IMG/VR virus record: IMGVR_UViG_3300008116_000170
Coordinates: 1 to 31,305 of that record
Source: a virus
Length of the DNA: 31,305 nt
Reading direction: 5' to 3' (one strand)
A program made the position numbers and the translations under genes. The first letter of the stretch is position 1; every line of letters starts with the position of its first letter. The notes beneath the pieces are model-generated. The model was not told where the DNA came from and made no database searches. It saw only the letters and a program-made list of their open reading frames with translations. Below, piece by piece: positions 1 to 7,551 of the stretch.

Positions 1-1
1 T

Positions 2-292
2 GACGAGAGTAAGCAGGCGCTATTTAACCTGACCAAGATATACCAACAGATTGACTACAACGACTCGCAGATTCAGGCGCACATGGGTTCACGTGGAACA
101 TTTCATTGGAAAGTCGGAGAGAAAGACACCAAGGTTATATGGACTCCTGACCCTCGTGGTAGGTTCTTAATTAGTTGGGTCCCACCTGTTCACATGCAAA
201 ATAGCGTCTCCACTCGCAGTGGAGTAAAATACCCCGGCAATGAACACCTTGGGAGTTTTGGCTGTGACCCCTACGATATATCAGAGTGGTAG
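2..292 (+). CDS. Terminase large subunit, middle part (5' truncated, ends at apparent frameshift)
   Basis: The reading frame is already open at the window edge, so the ATPase half of the protein lies to the left. The visible part gives the linker and the start of the RNase H-like nuclease domain. The segment FGCDPYDIS near the end has the position and character of nuclease motif I, where an Asp binds metal. The frame then hits a TAG at 290-292, while the natural continuation (GGRGSNGSLHG and onward) runs in the next frame from about 286. TerL powers DNA packaging into the prohead at the portal and cuts the concatemer. A methionine codon at 83 starts a shorter frame, but conserved-looking sequence upstream makes it an internal Met. 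Assignment as TerL rests on the joined product of this piece and the next, and on the portal gene that follows. Confidence 0.72.
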   Translation, partial: DESKQALFNLTKIYQQIDYNDSQIQAHMGSRGTFHWKVGEKDTKVIWTPDPRGRFLISWVPPVHMQNSVSTRSGVKYPGNEHLGSFGCDPYDISEW

Positions 293-900
293 GGGGACGT
301 GGCTCCAACGGGTCGCTGCACGGGATGACCAAGTACCACATGGATGACGCTCCGGTCAATCAGTTCTTTCTTGAGTACATTGCTCGTCCTCAGACGGCTG
401 AGATATTTTTTGAAGAGGTGCTTATGGCTTGCGTGTTTTACGGGATGCCGGTGCTTGCGGAGAATAACAAGCCGAGACTACTTTACCATTTTAAAAATAG
501 AGGCTACCGTCAGTTCTGTATGAACAGACCCGACAGACTGCTCAATAAATTGAGTAAGACTGAGAGGGAGCTTGGTGGTATTCCTAACTCTTCTGAAGAA
601 GTGAAGCAGGCGCACGCAACAGCTATTGAGTCGTATATTGAAAAGTACATTGGCTTTGATTTAGCAGGAACATACAGACCTGCTGATGAGATTGGAACGA
701 TGCCATTTACACGCACACTTGAGGATTGGGCAAAGTTTGATATTAGCGACCGTACACGCTTTGACGCAGCTATTAGCTCAGGTCTTGCGATAATGGCAAA
801 CCAAAAACACGTATATTTACCTGAGAAAAAAGAGTCGAAAATTAGTGTTAATTTCGCAAGGTACACTAATAGTGGAACAACAAGTCAACTTATTAGATGA
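286..900 (+). CDS. Terminase large subunit, C-terminal nuclease part (after apparent -1 frameshift)
   Basis: This is the continuation of the preceding frame. It reads like the rest of a TerL nuclease domain: the stretch ending VLAENNKPRLLYHF fits the second acidic motif (E followed by N, as in the E-K-N motif of many terminases), and DRTRFDAAISSGLAIMA fits the last motif, where a conserved Asp completes the metal site and is followed by a small-residue helix. The GTG at 286 is probably not a true start; the protein should be read through from the upstream frame. Restoring one base near 284 would give a continuous DISGVVGGRGSNG. The stop codon overlaps the portal start by four bases (ATGA at 897-900), a typical translationally coupled TerL-portal junction. 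The product would cut DNA at headful or site-specific termini. Confidence 0.75.
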   Translation: MVGGRGSNGSLHGMTKYHMDDAPVNQFFLEYIARPQTAEIFFEEVLMACVFYGMPVLAENNKPRLLYHFKNRGYRQFCMNRPDRLLNKLSKTERELGGIPNSSEEVKQAHATAIESYIEKYIGFDLAGTYRPADEIGTMPFTRTLEDWAKFDISDRTRFDAAISSGLAIMANQKHVYLPEKKESKISVNFARYTNSGTTSQLIR

Positions 901-3332
901 AAGATGTCATAGTCAACATATCCGCAACCGGTTTTCCAAGTCAGTTTGTAACTGATGCAGAGAAAGCTTCTGATGCGTTTGGTCTACAAGTTGGCCAAGC
1001 AATTCAATATGAATGGTTCCGCAAAGATGGAAACCAATGTAGATACTATAATCAATGGCGTGATTTTCATAGACTGCGCTTATACGCTCGTGGTGAGCAG
1101 TCTGTTCAGAAGTATAAAAATGAACTTGCAATAGACGGAGATTTGTCATATCTAAATTTAGATTGGACTCCTGTTCCTATTCTTCCAAAATTTGTTGACA
1201 TTGTTGTAAATGGTATGAGTGACCGCTTATTCAAAGTGAAAGCTTATGCACAAGATGCAATGTCACAAGCGAAGCGCAGCAAGTATCAAGATATGATTGA
1301 GGGGCAGATGGTAGCTAAAGACGTTCTTATGCAGGTGCAAGAGTCTACAGGGATAAATCCATTTACAATGGACCCTGAAGAACTTCCCGAAACAGACGAG
1401 GAATTGTCGCTGTATATGCAATTAAACTACAAGCCCGCAATTGAGATAGCAGAAGAAGAAGCTATCAATACAATATTTGATGAGAATCATTATCAAGATA
1501 CTCGTAAGCGTATTGACTATGACCTTACCGTTTTGGGTATTGGTGTGGCCAAACATGAATTTTTACCCGGAGCAGGTGTGCAGGTCTCTTATGTTGACCC
1601 TGCAAATGTGGTATACAGCTATACGGAAGACCCTTACTTTAATGATTGCTTCTATTGGGGAGAAATTAAAACTCTTCCAATAACGGAGTTATTAAAGATA
1701 GACCCAACACTTACTCGTGAGCAATTGCAAGAGATTTCAATGTACTCACAGAGTTGGTATGACTATTACAACGTAGCAAGATTCTACGAGAATAGTTTGT
1801 TCTATCGTGATACAGCAACTTTATTATATTTCAATTACAAGACCACAAAGAAAATGGTTTACAAGAAGAAGATTCTTGAAACAGGTGGTACACGTATAAT
1901 TGAAAAAGATGACCAATTCAATCCTCCTGTAGAAATGATGGAGGAAGGAAAGTTTGAAAAGATTGAAAAGACAATTGATGTTTGGTATGAGGGTGTGATG
2001 GTAATGGGAACAAACTTCTTACTCAAGTGGAAAATGAGTGAGAACATGGTGAGACCAAAATCAACTTCTCAGCATGCGCTGCCGAATTATGTTGCAGTTG
2101 CACCAAGAATGTACAAAGGTGTTATTGAATCGCTTGTGCGTAGGATGATACCATTTGCAGACCTTATTCAATTAACCCATTTAAAACTACAGCAAGTTAT
2201 TGCACGCACTGTCCCTGATGGTGTGTTCATCGATGCTGATGGTCTAAATGAGGTTGACCTTGGTACAGGGCAGGCTTATAATCCTGAAGACGCACTGCGT
2301 CTTTACTTCCAAACAGGTAGTGTGATTGGGCGTAGCTACACGCAGGAAGGTGAGTTTAACAATGCTCGTGTACCTATTCAACAGCTTACTTCTAATTCAG
2401 GAGCAAGCAAGACGCAGATGCTAATAGCTAACTACAACCACTACCTTGACATGATTCGGTCTGTGACAGGACTGAATGAGGCAAGAGATGGCTCTATGCC
2501 TGACCCGAACGCATTGGTAGGGGTTCAAAAGCTTGCGGCCCTAAACTCTAACACCGCGACACGCCATATTCTTGAGGGCGGTTTGTACGTATACAGGTCT
2601 CTTGCCGAGGCCCTTACCTACCGTGTTGCAGATATTCTGCAGTACGCTGACTTTAAAGACGACTTCGCCAATAAGATTGGCAAATACAATGTATCTATCT
2701 TAAATGAGATAAGCGACCTATATATCTATGACTTTGGCATCTTTATTGAAGTTTCTCCGGACGAAGAGCAGAAAGCTCAGCTTGAAGCTAATATCCAAAT
2801 GGCATTATCTAAGGGTGACATTAACCTTGAGGATGCTATTGACATTAGAGAGATTAAAAACATAAAGCTTGCTAATCAGCTTCTCAAGCTTAAAAGAGTT
2901 AAGAAGCAGGATAGAGAAGAGCGCATGGAGATGCAAAAGCAGGCAATGATTGCTCAGCAGCAACTGAAGTCTCAGGAGCTTGCTGCGCAAACGGCTATGC
3001 AAAAGATACAGCTTGAGACGCAAGCAAAGATGCAAATCAAGCAAGCCGAGGTGGCTTTTGATATTGAGAAGATGAAGGCTGAGGCTGAGATGAAACGGAT
3101 ACTGATGAGCGAGGAGTTTAAGTACCAAATGCAAATAGCAGGTATTAAGGAAACCGCCATCACTACCCGCGAGGATATGAAGGAAACGGCTAAAGAAAAG
3201 CGTATTGCTATCCAAAATACGCAGCAGTCTAAGCTCATAAACCAAAGAAAGAACAACCTACCTCCAATGAACTTCGAGTCAAATGAGGATACCCTTGATG
3301 GTTTTGACTTAGCCGAGTTTGAACCTCGTTAA
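897..3332 (+). CDS. Portal protein
   Basis: The 811-residue product is the dodecameric ring through which DNA enters and leaves the capsid. Its position directly after TerL, its size and its sequence character (a long mixed alpha/beta body with aromatic-rich segments such as YEWFRKDGNQCRYYNQWRDF, about residues 38-57) match large portals of crAss-like and related Bacteroidota podoviruses. Residues about 672-780 form a long Gln/Lys/Glu/Met-rich helical segment expected to be coiled coil, corresponding to the barrel/C-terminal region that projects into the capsid. The tail is acidic and ends in EFEPR. The start overlaps the TerL stop, and no Shine-Dalgarno is seen. A gap of about 48 bases with paired inverted repeats and a promoter-like box follows it. 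Assignment is from family resemblance and gene order. Confidence 0.86.
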   Translation: MKDVIVNISATGFPSQFVTDAEKASDAFGLQVGQAIQYEWFRKDGNQCRYYNQWRDFHRLRLYARGEQSVQKYKNELAIDGDLSYLNLDWTPVPILPKFVDIVVNGMSDRLFKVKAYAQDAMSQAKRSKYQDMIEGQMVAKDVLMQVQESTGINPFTMDPEELPETDEELSLYMQLNYKPAIEIAEEEAINTIFDENHYQDTRKRIDYDLTVLGIGVAKHEFLPGAGVQVSYVDPANVVYSYTEDPYFNDCFYWGEIKTLPITELLKIDPTLTREQLQEISMYSQSWYDYYNVARFYENSLFYRDTATLLYFNYKTTKKMVYKKKILETGGTRIIEKDDQFNPPVEMMEEGKFEKIEKTIDVWYEGVMVMGTNFLLKWKMSENMVRPKSTSQHALPNYVAVAPRMYKGVIESLVRRMIPFADLIQLTHLKLQQVIARTVPDGVFIDADGLNEVDLGTGQAYNPEDALRLYFQTGSVIGRSYTQEGEFNNARVPIQQLTSNSGASKTQMLIANYNHYLDMIRSVTGLNEARDGSMPDPNALVGVQKLAALNSNTATRHILEGGLYVYRSLAEALTYRVADILQYADFKDDFANKIGKYNVSILNEISDLYIYDFGIFIEVSPDEEQKAQLEANIQMALSKGDINLEDAIDIREIKNIKLANQLLKLKRVKKQDREERMEMQKQAMIAQQQLKSQELAAQTAMQKIQLETQAKMQIKQAEVAFDIEKMKAEAEMKRILMSEEFKYQMQIAGIKETAITTREDMKETAKEKRIAIQNTQQSKLINQRKNNLPPMNFESNEDTLDGFDLAEFEPR

Positions 3333-3348
3333 AAATGTAACATTTTTT
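3331..3348 (+). terminator. Weak A/T hairpin with T run after portal gene
   Basis: AAAAATGT and ACATTTTT (3331-3338 and 3340-3347) form a perfect inverted repeat followed by another T, so the shape is hairpin plus T tract. The stem is almost entirely A-T, so as an RNA terminator it would be weak. It could equally be half of a paired operator, because an analogous inverted repeat is centred exactly 22 bp downstream. Confidence 0.35.
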
Positions 3349-3365
3349 GTATAAATTTGTAACAA
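3343..3365 (+). promoter_or_regulatory. Putative promoter for scaffold-capsid unit
   Basis: TAAATTTG at 3352-3359 fits the Bacteroidota -7 box TAnnTTTG. The surrounding 23 bases match 6779-6801, upstream of the connector gene, at 20 positions. These are the only two intergenic gaps that precede ORFs without an alternative leader. No convincing -33 TTTG element is seen at 17-23 bases upstream. Transcription would begin a few bases before the ATG at 3381. Confidence 0.45.
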
Positions 3366-3368
3366 ATT
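3354..3368. repeat. Inverted repeat AATTTGT-A-ACAAATT overlapping promoter-like box
   Basis: A perfect 7-bp inverted repeat is centred on position 3361 and covers most of the promoter-like box. The other inverted repeat of this gap is centred on 3339. Both have GTAAC at the centre and lie 22 bp apart, two turns of the DNA helix, as expected for a pair of operator sites on the same face. This is a geometry-based inference. Confidence 0.35.
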
Positions 3369-3380
3369 AAATCTAATCTA

Positions 3381-4475
3381 ATGGAAATTAAAGTACGTGC
3401 TCTTGATGGCGTAGAAGAAAAAAGTGTTCAGCAGGTAGAAGAAGAGCTTCTAAAGAAGCATGAGGAGGAAGTAAGTGGAAATGCTGAACCTGAAGTAAAA
3501 ATTGACACATCTTCTCTTGAGCCGGAACCTGCTCAGGAAGAGGAGCTATCAGAGGAAAAAGTTCTTTCATATATTGGAAAGCGCTACAATAAGCAAATCA
3601 ATTCATTTGATGAGTTGATGGCAGAACGCAAAGAGAGTGAACAGCTCCCTGAAGACGTGGCTGCTTATTTAAATTTTAAGAAGGAAACAGGGCGTGGTTT
3701 TGATGACTTTGTCAAGTTAAAGAAAGACTTTGACGCTATGGACCCCGACCAACTTCTTAGAGATTATCTTGCTGATACGCAGAAAGGTCTTGACAAAGAA
3801 GACATTGATATCCTCATGGAAGAGTATTCTTACGATGAAGAAGTCGATGATGAATCTAAGGTCAAGAAAACTAAGATAGCAAGAAAGAAGGCTATTGCGG
3901 AGGCTAAAAATTACTTCAACTCCCAAAAAGAGAAATACAAGTTTCCACTTGAGTCAAGTGGTCTAAGCTTATCTCAACAGGAGAAAGAAGAGTTTGAAGC
4001 GTACCGTCAGTATACACAACAGGCAAAAACCCTGCAGGAGGAAAACGAGCGTAAGCGTAAGTGGTTCGACCAAAAGTCCGAAGAGGTCTTTAGTAAAGAC
4101 TTCAAAGGTTTTGAGTTCGACATTAACGACAAGAAGGTTGTCTTTTCTCCCGGTGCAGCAGCAGAACTGAAGAAGGCTCAAGCAACTCCGATGAACTTTA
4201 TTAACAAGTTTTTGGATGAGAGTGGTCTTATCAAAGACGCTGCAGGATACCATAGGGCTTTGTCAATTGCAATGAATCCCGAAAAGTTTGCTAAGCATTT
4301 CTATGAACAGGGTTTAGCAGATGCGACTGAAGATGTTTTACGTAAGACAAAAAATATTAACATGTCTGAGCGTAGAGCCCCTGAAGTTGTAAACAAGGGT
4401 GGAATGCAGGTGAAATCGGTGACACCGGATTCCGGAAGGAGTCTAAAAATCCGAAGCATTAAAAAAATAAATTAA
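3381..4475 (+). CDS. Capsid scaffolding-like protein
   Basis: This 364-residue, very acidic and helix-rich protein sits between portal and major capsid protein, the usual place for the scaffold that templates prohead assembly and then leaves. The first 60 residues are Glu-rich and probably disordered. The middle (about 60-230) is charged and helical, and has a coiled-coil-like stretch AKTLQEENERKRKWFDQKSE near 212-232. The end is basic (SGRSLKIRSIKKIN), as in scaffolds that bind the capsid protein through a C-terminal positively charged element. No protease motif is seen, so it is not an obvious protease-scaffold fusion. The start follows an A/T-rich leader with the motif AAATCTAATCTA, part of which recurs before the gene at 5981. 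The role comes from position and composition. Confidence 0.7.
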   Translation: MEIKVRALDGVEEKSVQQVEEELLKKHEEEVSGNAEPEVKIDTSSLEPEPAQEEELSEEKVLSYIGKRYNKQINSFDELMAERKESEQLPEDVAAYLNFKKETGRGFDDFVKLKKDFDAMDPDQLLRDYLADTQKGLDKEDIDILMEEYSYDEEVDDESKVKKTKIARKKAIAEAKNYFNSQKEKYKFPLESSGLSLSQQEKEEFEAYRQYTQQAKTLQEENERKRKWFDQKSEEVFSKDFKGFEFDINDKKVVFSPGAAAELKKAQATPMNFINKFLDESGLIKDAAGYHRALSIAMNPEKFAKHFYEQGLADATEDVLRKTKNINMSERRAPEVVNKGGMQVKSVTPDSGRSLKIRSIKKIN

Positions 4476-4485
4476 AACTAAAAAA

Positions 4486-5907
4486 ATGGCTGTTTTACCA
4501 AATCCCGGTTATCAGCTTCAGCCAAGTGCGGAGCAGGTACCATTATCGACTAACTATATTACCAACTTCAACTTCCTTAATCAGTATCTTCCTGATACTT
4601 ATGAGAAGGAGTTTGAGCGTTATGGTAATCGTACTGTAGCATCTTTCCTACGTATGGTAGGAGCAGAGATGCCATCTAACTCAGACATGATTAAGTGGGC
4701 TGAGCAAGGCCGTCTGCATACTAAGTATGTTGATTGTGCTTCTAACGGAGACGCAGGTGATGACACTGCAACTATCACTGTAAGTGATGCTAACGTAAGT
4801 GGTATCGCTATCCGTGTTGGTCAGACTGTTTACATCTCTGACAATGCCACAGGTCTTTCTAACAAAGGTATCGTTACTGCTGTTAACACAACATCAGGTA
4901 CTTTTGATGTAGCTTACTATGAGGCTGCAGGTCAGACTTTCGCATCAACTGATACATTATCTGTATGGATTTACGGTTCTGAGTTCAAGAAAGGAACTAA
5001 TGGAATGATTGGTTCTTTGGAAGCAGAAGACGAAATCTTCTCTAACTCTCCAATTATCATCAAGGACAAATACGCTGTAAGCGGTTCTGACATGGCACAG
5101 ATTGGATGGGTAGAGGTAACAACTGAGAACGGAGCTACCGGATACCTTTGGTATTTGAAGAGTGAGCACGAGACTCGCTTGCGTTTTGAGGACTACCTTG
5201 AGACTGCAATGATTGAGGCTGTTCCTGCTGAGTCAGGTTCAGGTGTTGCTACTCAAACTGCAAATACGCAGGTTGGTAACAAAGGTTCTGAAGGTATCTT
5301 CTACGTAGTAAATGAGCGCGGAAACGTATGGGGTGGTGGTAACCCAACTACTCTTGTAGATTTCGACAGCATCATCTCTCGTCTTGACAAGCAAGGTTCT
5401 ATCGAAGAGAACGTAATCTTCGTTAACCGTGCCTTCAGCTTTGACATTGATGATATGCTTGCTGCTCAGAACAGCTACGGTACAGGTGGTACGTCTTATG
5501 GTCTTTTCGACAACGATAAGGACATGGCGCTCAATCTTGGTTTCACAGGCTTCCGCAGAGGTTACGACTTCTACAAGTCTGATTGGAAATACTTGAACGA
5601 CCCAACTATGCGTGGTGGATTACCTACAGGTGCACAAGCTGCAGGTACTGTTACAGGTCTTTTGGTTCCTGCCGGTTCAACTACCGTGTACGACCAAATC
5701 CTTGGCAAGAACGCTAAGCGTCCATTCTTACACGTTCGTTACAGAGCGTCTGAGACTGAAGACCGCAGATACAAAACTTGGATTACAGGTTCTGCGGGTG
5801 GTGCTCAAACAAGCGACCTTGACGCAATGGAGGTTAACTTCCTTTCTGAGCGTTGCGTTTGTACCTTGGGTGCTAACAACTTCGTATTGTTCCGTTACGG
5901 TTCATAA
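4486..5907 (+). CDS. Major capsid protein (HK97 fold, predicted)
   Basis: The 473-residue product lies ten bases after the scaffold gene behind an A-rich leader (aactaaaaaa), suited to high translation in Bacteroidota. N-terminal residues 1-80 would be the N-arm and first part of the fold. Residues about 83-168 are a beta-rich segment (ITVSDANVSG to LSVWIYG) that looks like an inserted domain. The rest carries the long spine-helix region (HETRLRFEDYLETAMIEAVP, about 228-247) and a C-terminal part (RPFLHVRYRASETEDRRYKT and onward) that closely resembles capsid proteins of crAss-like phages. A strong terminator follows directly. The function is assembly of the icosahedral shell. The fold is inferred, not demonstrated. 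Confidence 0.85.
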   Translation: MAVLPNPGYQLQPSAEQVPLSTNYITNFNFLNQYLPDTYEKEFERYGNRTVASFLRMVGAEMPSNSDMIKWAEQGRLHTKYVDCASNGDAGDDTATITVSDANVSGIAIRVGQTVYISDNATGLSNKGIVTAVNTTSGTFDVAYYEAAGQTFASTDTLSVWIYGSEFKKGTNGMIGSLEAEDEIFSNSPIIIKDKYAVSGSDMAQIGWVEVTTENGATGYLWYLKSEHETRLRFEDYLETAMIEAVPAESGSGVATQTANTQVGNKGSEGIFYVVNERGNVWGGGNPTTLVDFDSIISRLDKQGSIEENVIFVNRAFSFDIDDMLAAQNSYGTGGTSYGLFDNDKDMALNLGFTGFRRGYDFYKSDWKYLNDPTMRGGLPTGAQAAGTVTGLLVPAGSTTVYDQILGKNAKRPFLHVRYRASETEDRRYKTWITGSAGGAQTSDLDAMEVNFLSERCVCTLGANNFVLFRYGS

Positions 5908-5920
5908 TACAAGTAATATA

Positions 5921-5957
5921 GGGTGGGGTGTCTTTAAAGACACTCCCCCTTCTTTTT
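5921..5957 (+). terminator. Strong rho-independent-type terminator after major capsid gene
   Basis: A stem of about 15 base pairs is formed by GGGTGGGGTGTCTTT and the complementary bases 5936-5950, with one mismatch and G-U pairs near the base. It is followed by TCTTTTT at 5951-5957. The inner part is a perfect 16-bp palindrome that recurs elsewhere in the window. Ending transcription here would separate abundant scaffold and capsid expression from downstream genes. Confidence 0.82.
5928..5943. repeat. Dispersed 16-bp palindrome, copy 1
   Basis: GTGTCTTTAAAGACAC is perfectly self-complementary and forms the upper stem of the capsid terminator. The same 16 bases occur at 19590-19605, and a one-base variant at 28397-28412. 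Confidence 0.7.
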
Positions 5958-5980
5958 AAATCTAATTAAATTAAAATCTA

Positions 5981-6727
5981 ATGAAACAGAAATTAGTTCC
6001 TGCAGACAGGATATATAAGCTAAAAGGGGATTCAGCTCCCTTATCTTACACTTTGCCTTCGAGAAACACGAGAAGATTCCCTCTTCTGTGGTTTGACGAG
6101 GCAAATAACGTTAATAGACCTCTCAGATATGCCATCAATCAGAAGACTGCTTTTGAGGATGAGCAAGACGGAAATGCAATTGTAGAGCCTGTAATATTTG
6201 AGAATGGGTTCCTTCGAGTACCCAAAAACAACCCTGTTCTACAGGAGTTTTTACACTATCACCCCTTAAATGGTAGAACATTTATCGAGGTAGACCACGA
6301 AAAAGATGCGGCCAAAGAGGTTGAGAAGCTTGCCGCAGAGGTTGATGCGCTTGTAGAAGCTCGTCAGCTTAGTGTAGAGCAGCTTGAATTGGTTTCAAGG
6401 GTACTATTTGGAAAAGACCCAAGTAGGTTTACTACCGCAGAGCTGAAGCGTGATGTGTTGGTATATGCCAAAAAAGACCCTCACGGGTTCCTTAATATAC
6501 TCAACGACCCACAGCTGAAGCACCAATCAAATGTGCATGTGTTCTTTGAAAATAAATTGCTGACCTTCAGAAACGGGCAGAAAGAGGTATGGTTTAATAC
6601 CGCTTCCAACAAGAAAAAGATGATAACTGTACCTTATGGTCAGGACCCTTATTTCACGGTGGCTGAGTTTCTGAAGACAGATGAAGGTATTGATGCCCTG
6701 AAAATGCTTGAAAATAGTTTACTGTAG
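5981..6727 (+). CDS. Conserved capsid-adjacent virion protein, role unknown
   Basis: This 248-residue protein follows the major capsid protein. Residues 1-90 are beta-like and contain GFLRVPKNNPVLQEF, leading into HPLNGRTFIEV. Residues about 105-145 form a charged helix containing EVDALVEARQ. Then comes a compact helical segment with VLFGKDPSRFTTAELKRDVL (about 146-166), and a final beta-rich part. Proteins with this layout occur next to capsid genes in marine and Bacteroidota phages; a head-completion or auxiliary capsid role is possible but unproven. The gene is isolated between two terminators (5921-5957 and 6758-6784), and no promoter-like box was found in its leader, whose AAATCTAAT motif resembles the leader of the scaffold gene. 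It may depend on read-through past the first terminator. Confidence 0.6.
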   Translation: MKQKLVPADRIYKLKGDSAPLSYTLPSRNTRRFPLLWFDEANNVNRPLRYAINQKTAFEDEQDGNAIVEPVIFENGFLRVPKNNPVLQEFLHYHPLNGRTFIEVDHEKDAAKEVEKLAAEVDALVEARQLSVEQLELVSRVLFGKDPSRFTTAELKRDVLVYAKKDPHGFLNILNDPQLKHQSNVHVFFENKLLTFRNGQKEVWFNTASNKKKMITVPYGQDPYFTVAEFLKTDEGIDALKMLENSLL

Positions 6728-6757
6728 GTTTAATATATAAGCAAGCAATCGGTTACG

Positions 6758-6784
6758 GAGGGTATTTCTATACCCTCTTTTTTT
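6758..6784 (+). terminator. Rho-independent-type terminator after the 248-aa gene
   Basis: GAGGGTAT and ATACCCTC (6758-6765 and 6770-6777) form a perfect 8-bp stem with a four-base loop, followed by seven T residues at 6778-6784. The T tract also forms the left edge of the promoter-like element that follows. Confidence 0.88.
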
Positions 6785-6801
6785 GTTTATATTTGTAAAA
6801 A
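6779..6801 (+). promoter_or_regulatory. Putative promoter for connector, tail and ejection genes
   Basis: TATATTTG at 6788-6795 fits the TAnnTTTG -7 box. The 23-base stretch matches the one at 3343-3365 at 20 positions, including the leading T run and the trailing TTTGTAA. The ATG at 6809 lies only 13 bases past the box, so the leader would be very short. No clear -33 element is visible. Confidence 0.5.
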
Positions 6802-6808
6802 GATTATA

Positions 6809-7549
6809 ATGATAAATTCCGTAAGAAATACCGTTTTAGCTGTTCTGAATAAGAACAATTACGGATACATCTCACCTTCCGATTTTAACCTCTACGCAAA
6901 AGAGGCTCAGTTGGAGGTGTTTGAAGAATATTTTTCAGAGTACAATAAGTTACTCAACATGGAAAATGCTCGTATGTCGGGCACTTCGTATGCTGACATC
7001 AGAAAAGCTACTGAAGAAGCCATGGAATTATTTGCTCTTACATCAACGCTTACACAAGTAACACCCGCGACAAATAGATTTTATCTTCCGTCTGTAACTA
7101 CAACAGGCTTCGACTATTTTATGATTAATAAGATTATGTGTTATGACGCATCGGGGCTTACACGTGTATTTAAAGGAGAAGCCGAGAAGGTAACGCATAC
7201 AAAAATTACGATGCTTACTACTTCTAATCTTACTGCACCAACAGAGCAGTATCCTGCGTATACACAAGAGGGTAGTATTCTTACAGTGTATCCTGCGACA
7301 ATCAATCTTGCCAACGAAGTTGATGCAAATTATTTTAGATATCCCAAAGACCCTAAGTGGACTTACATCACGCTTACTAATGGTGAGCCTGTGTTTGACC
7401 AATCTCAACCTGACTATCAAGACTTTGAAGTTCCGTTTGAAGATGAGTATAAGCTCATTACTAAAATACTTCAGTATGCAGGAATGTCAATACGTGAGAT
7501 TACAGCAGTTCAGTTTGGTGCTGCTGAAGAACAAAAACAATCGCAATAA
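6809..7549 (+). CDS. Head-tail connector/ring protein (adaptor-like)
   Basis: The 246-residue protein begins with a helical segment (SVRNTVLAVLNKNNYGYISP, about 3-22), then SDFNLYAKEAQLEVFEEYF. This N-terminal pattern recurs in the first connector-type protein of marine and crAss-like podoviruses. The remainder is beta-rich (ITMLTTSNLTAPTEQYPAYT, ILTVYPATI). By position after the capsid genes and before the nozzle-type protein it would form a ring below the portal, like P22 gp4 or T7 gp11. It is the first gene after the promoter-like element, and two bases separate its stop from the next start. Family resemblance is good; the exact ring is a guess. Confidence 0.62.
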   Translation: MINSVRNTVLAVLNKNNYGYISPSDFNLYAKEAQLEVFEEYFSEYNKLLNMENARMSGTSYADIRKATEEAMELFALTSTLTQVTPATNRFYLPSVTTTGFDYFMINKIMCYDASGLTRVFKGEAEKVTHTKITMLTTSNLTAPTEQYPAYTQEGSILTVYPATINLANEVDANYFRYPKDPKWTYITLTNGEPVFDQSQPDYQDFEVPFEDEYKLITKILQYAGMSIREITAVQFGAAEEQKQSQ

Positions 7550-7551
7550 TT

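Noticed and set aside
286-900. An independent gene starting at GTG 286
   Set aside because: The product begins in the middle of a terminase nuclease domain and the upstream frame supplies the missing part, so a frameshift is the better reading.
1244-1252. TTATGCACA, a match to the DnaA-box consensus
   Set aside because: It is a single copy inside the portal coding region with no cluster or AT-rich unwinding element, so it is likely chance.
2805-3256. Long reverse-strand open frames opposite the portal C-terminus
   Set aside because: They are antisense shadows of the Gln/Lys/Glu-rich coiled coil, giving low-complexity Leu/Ser-rich products with no recognisable domain.
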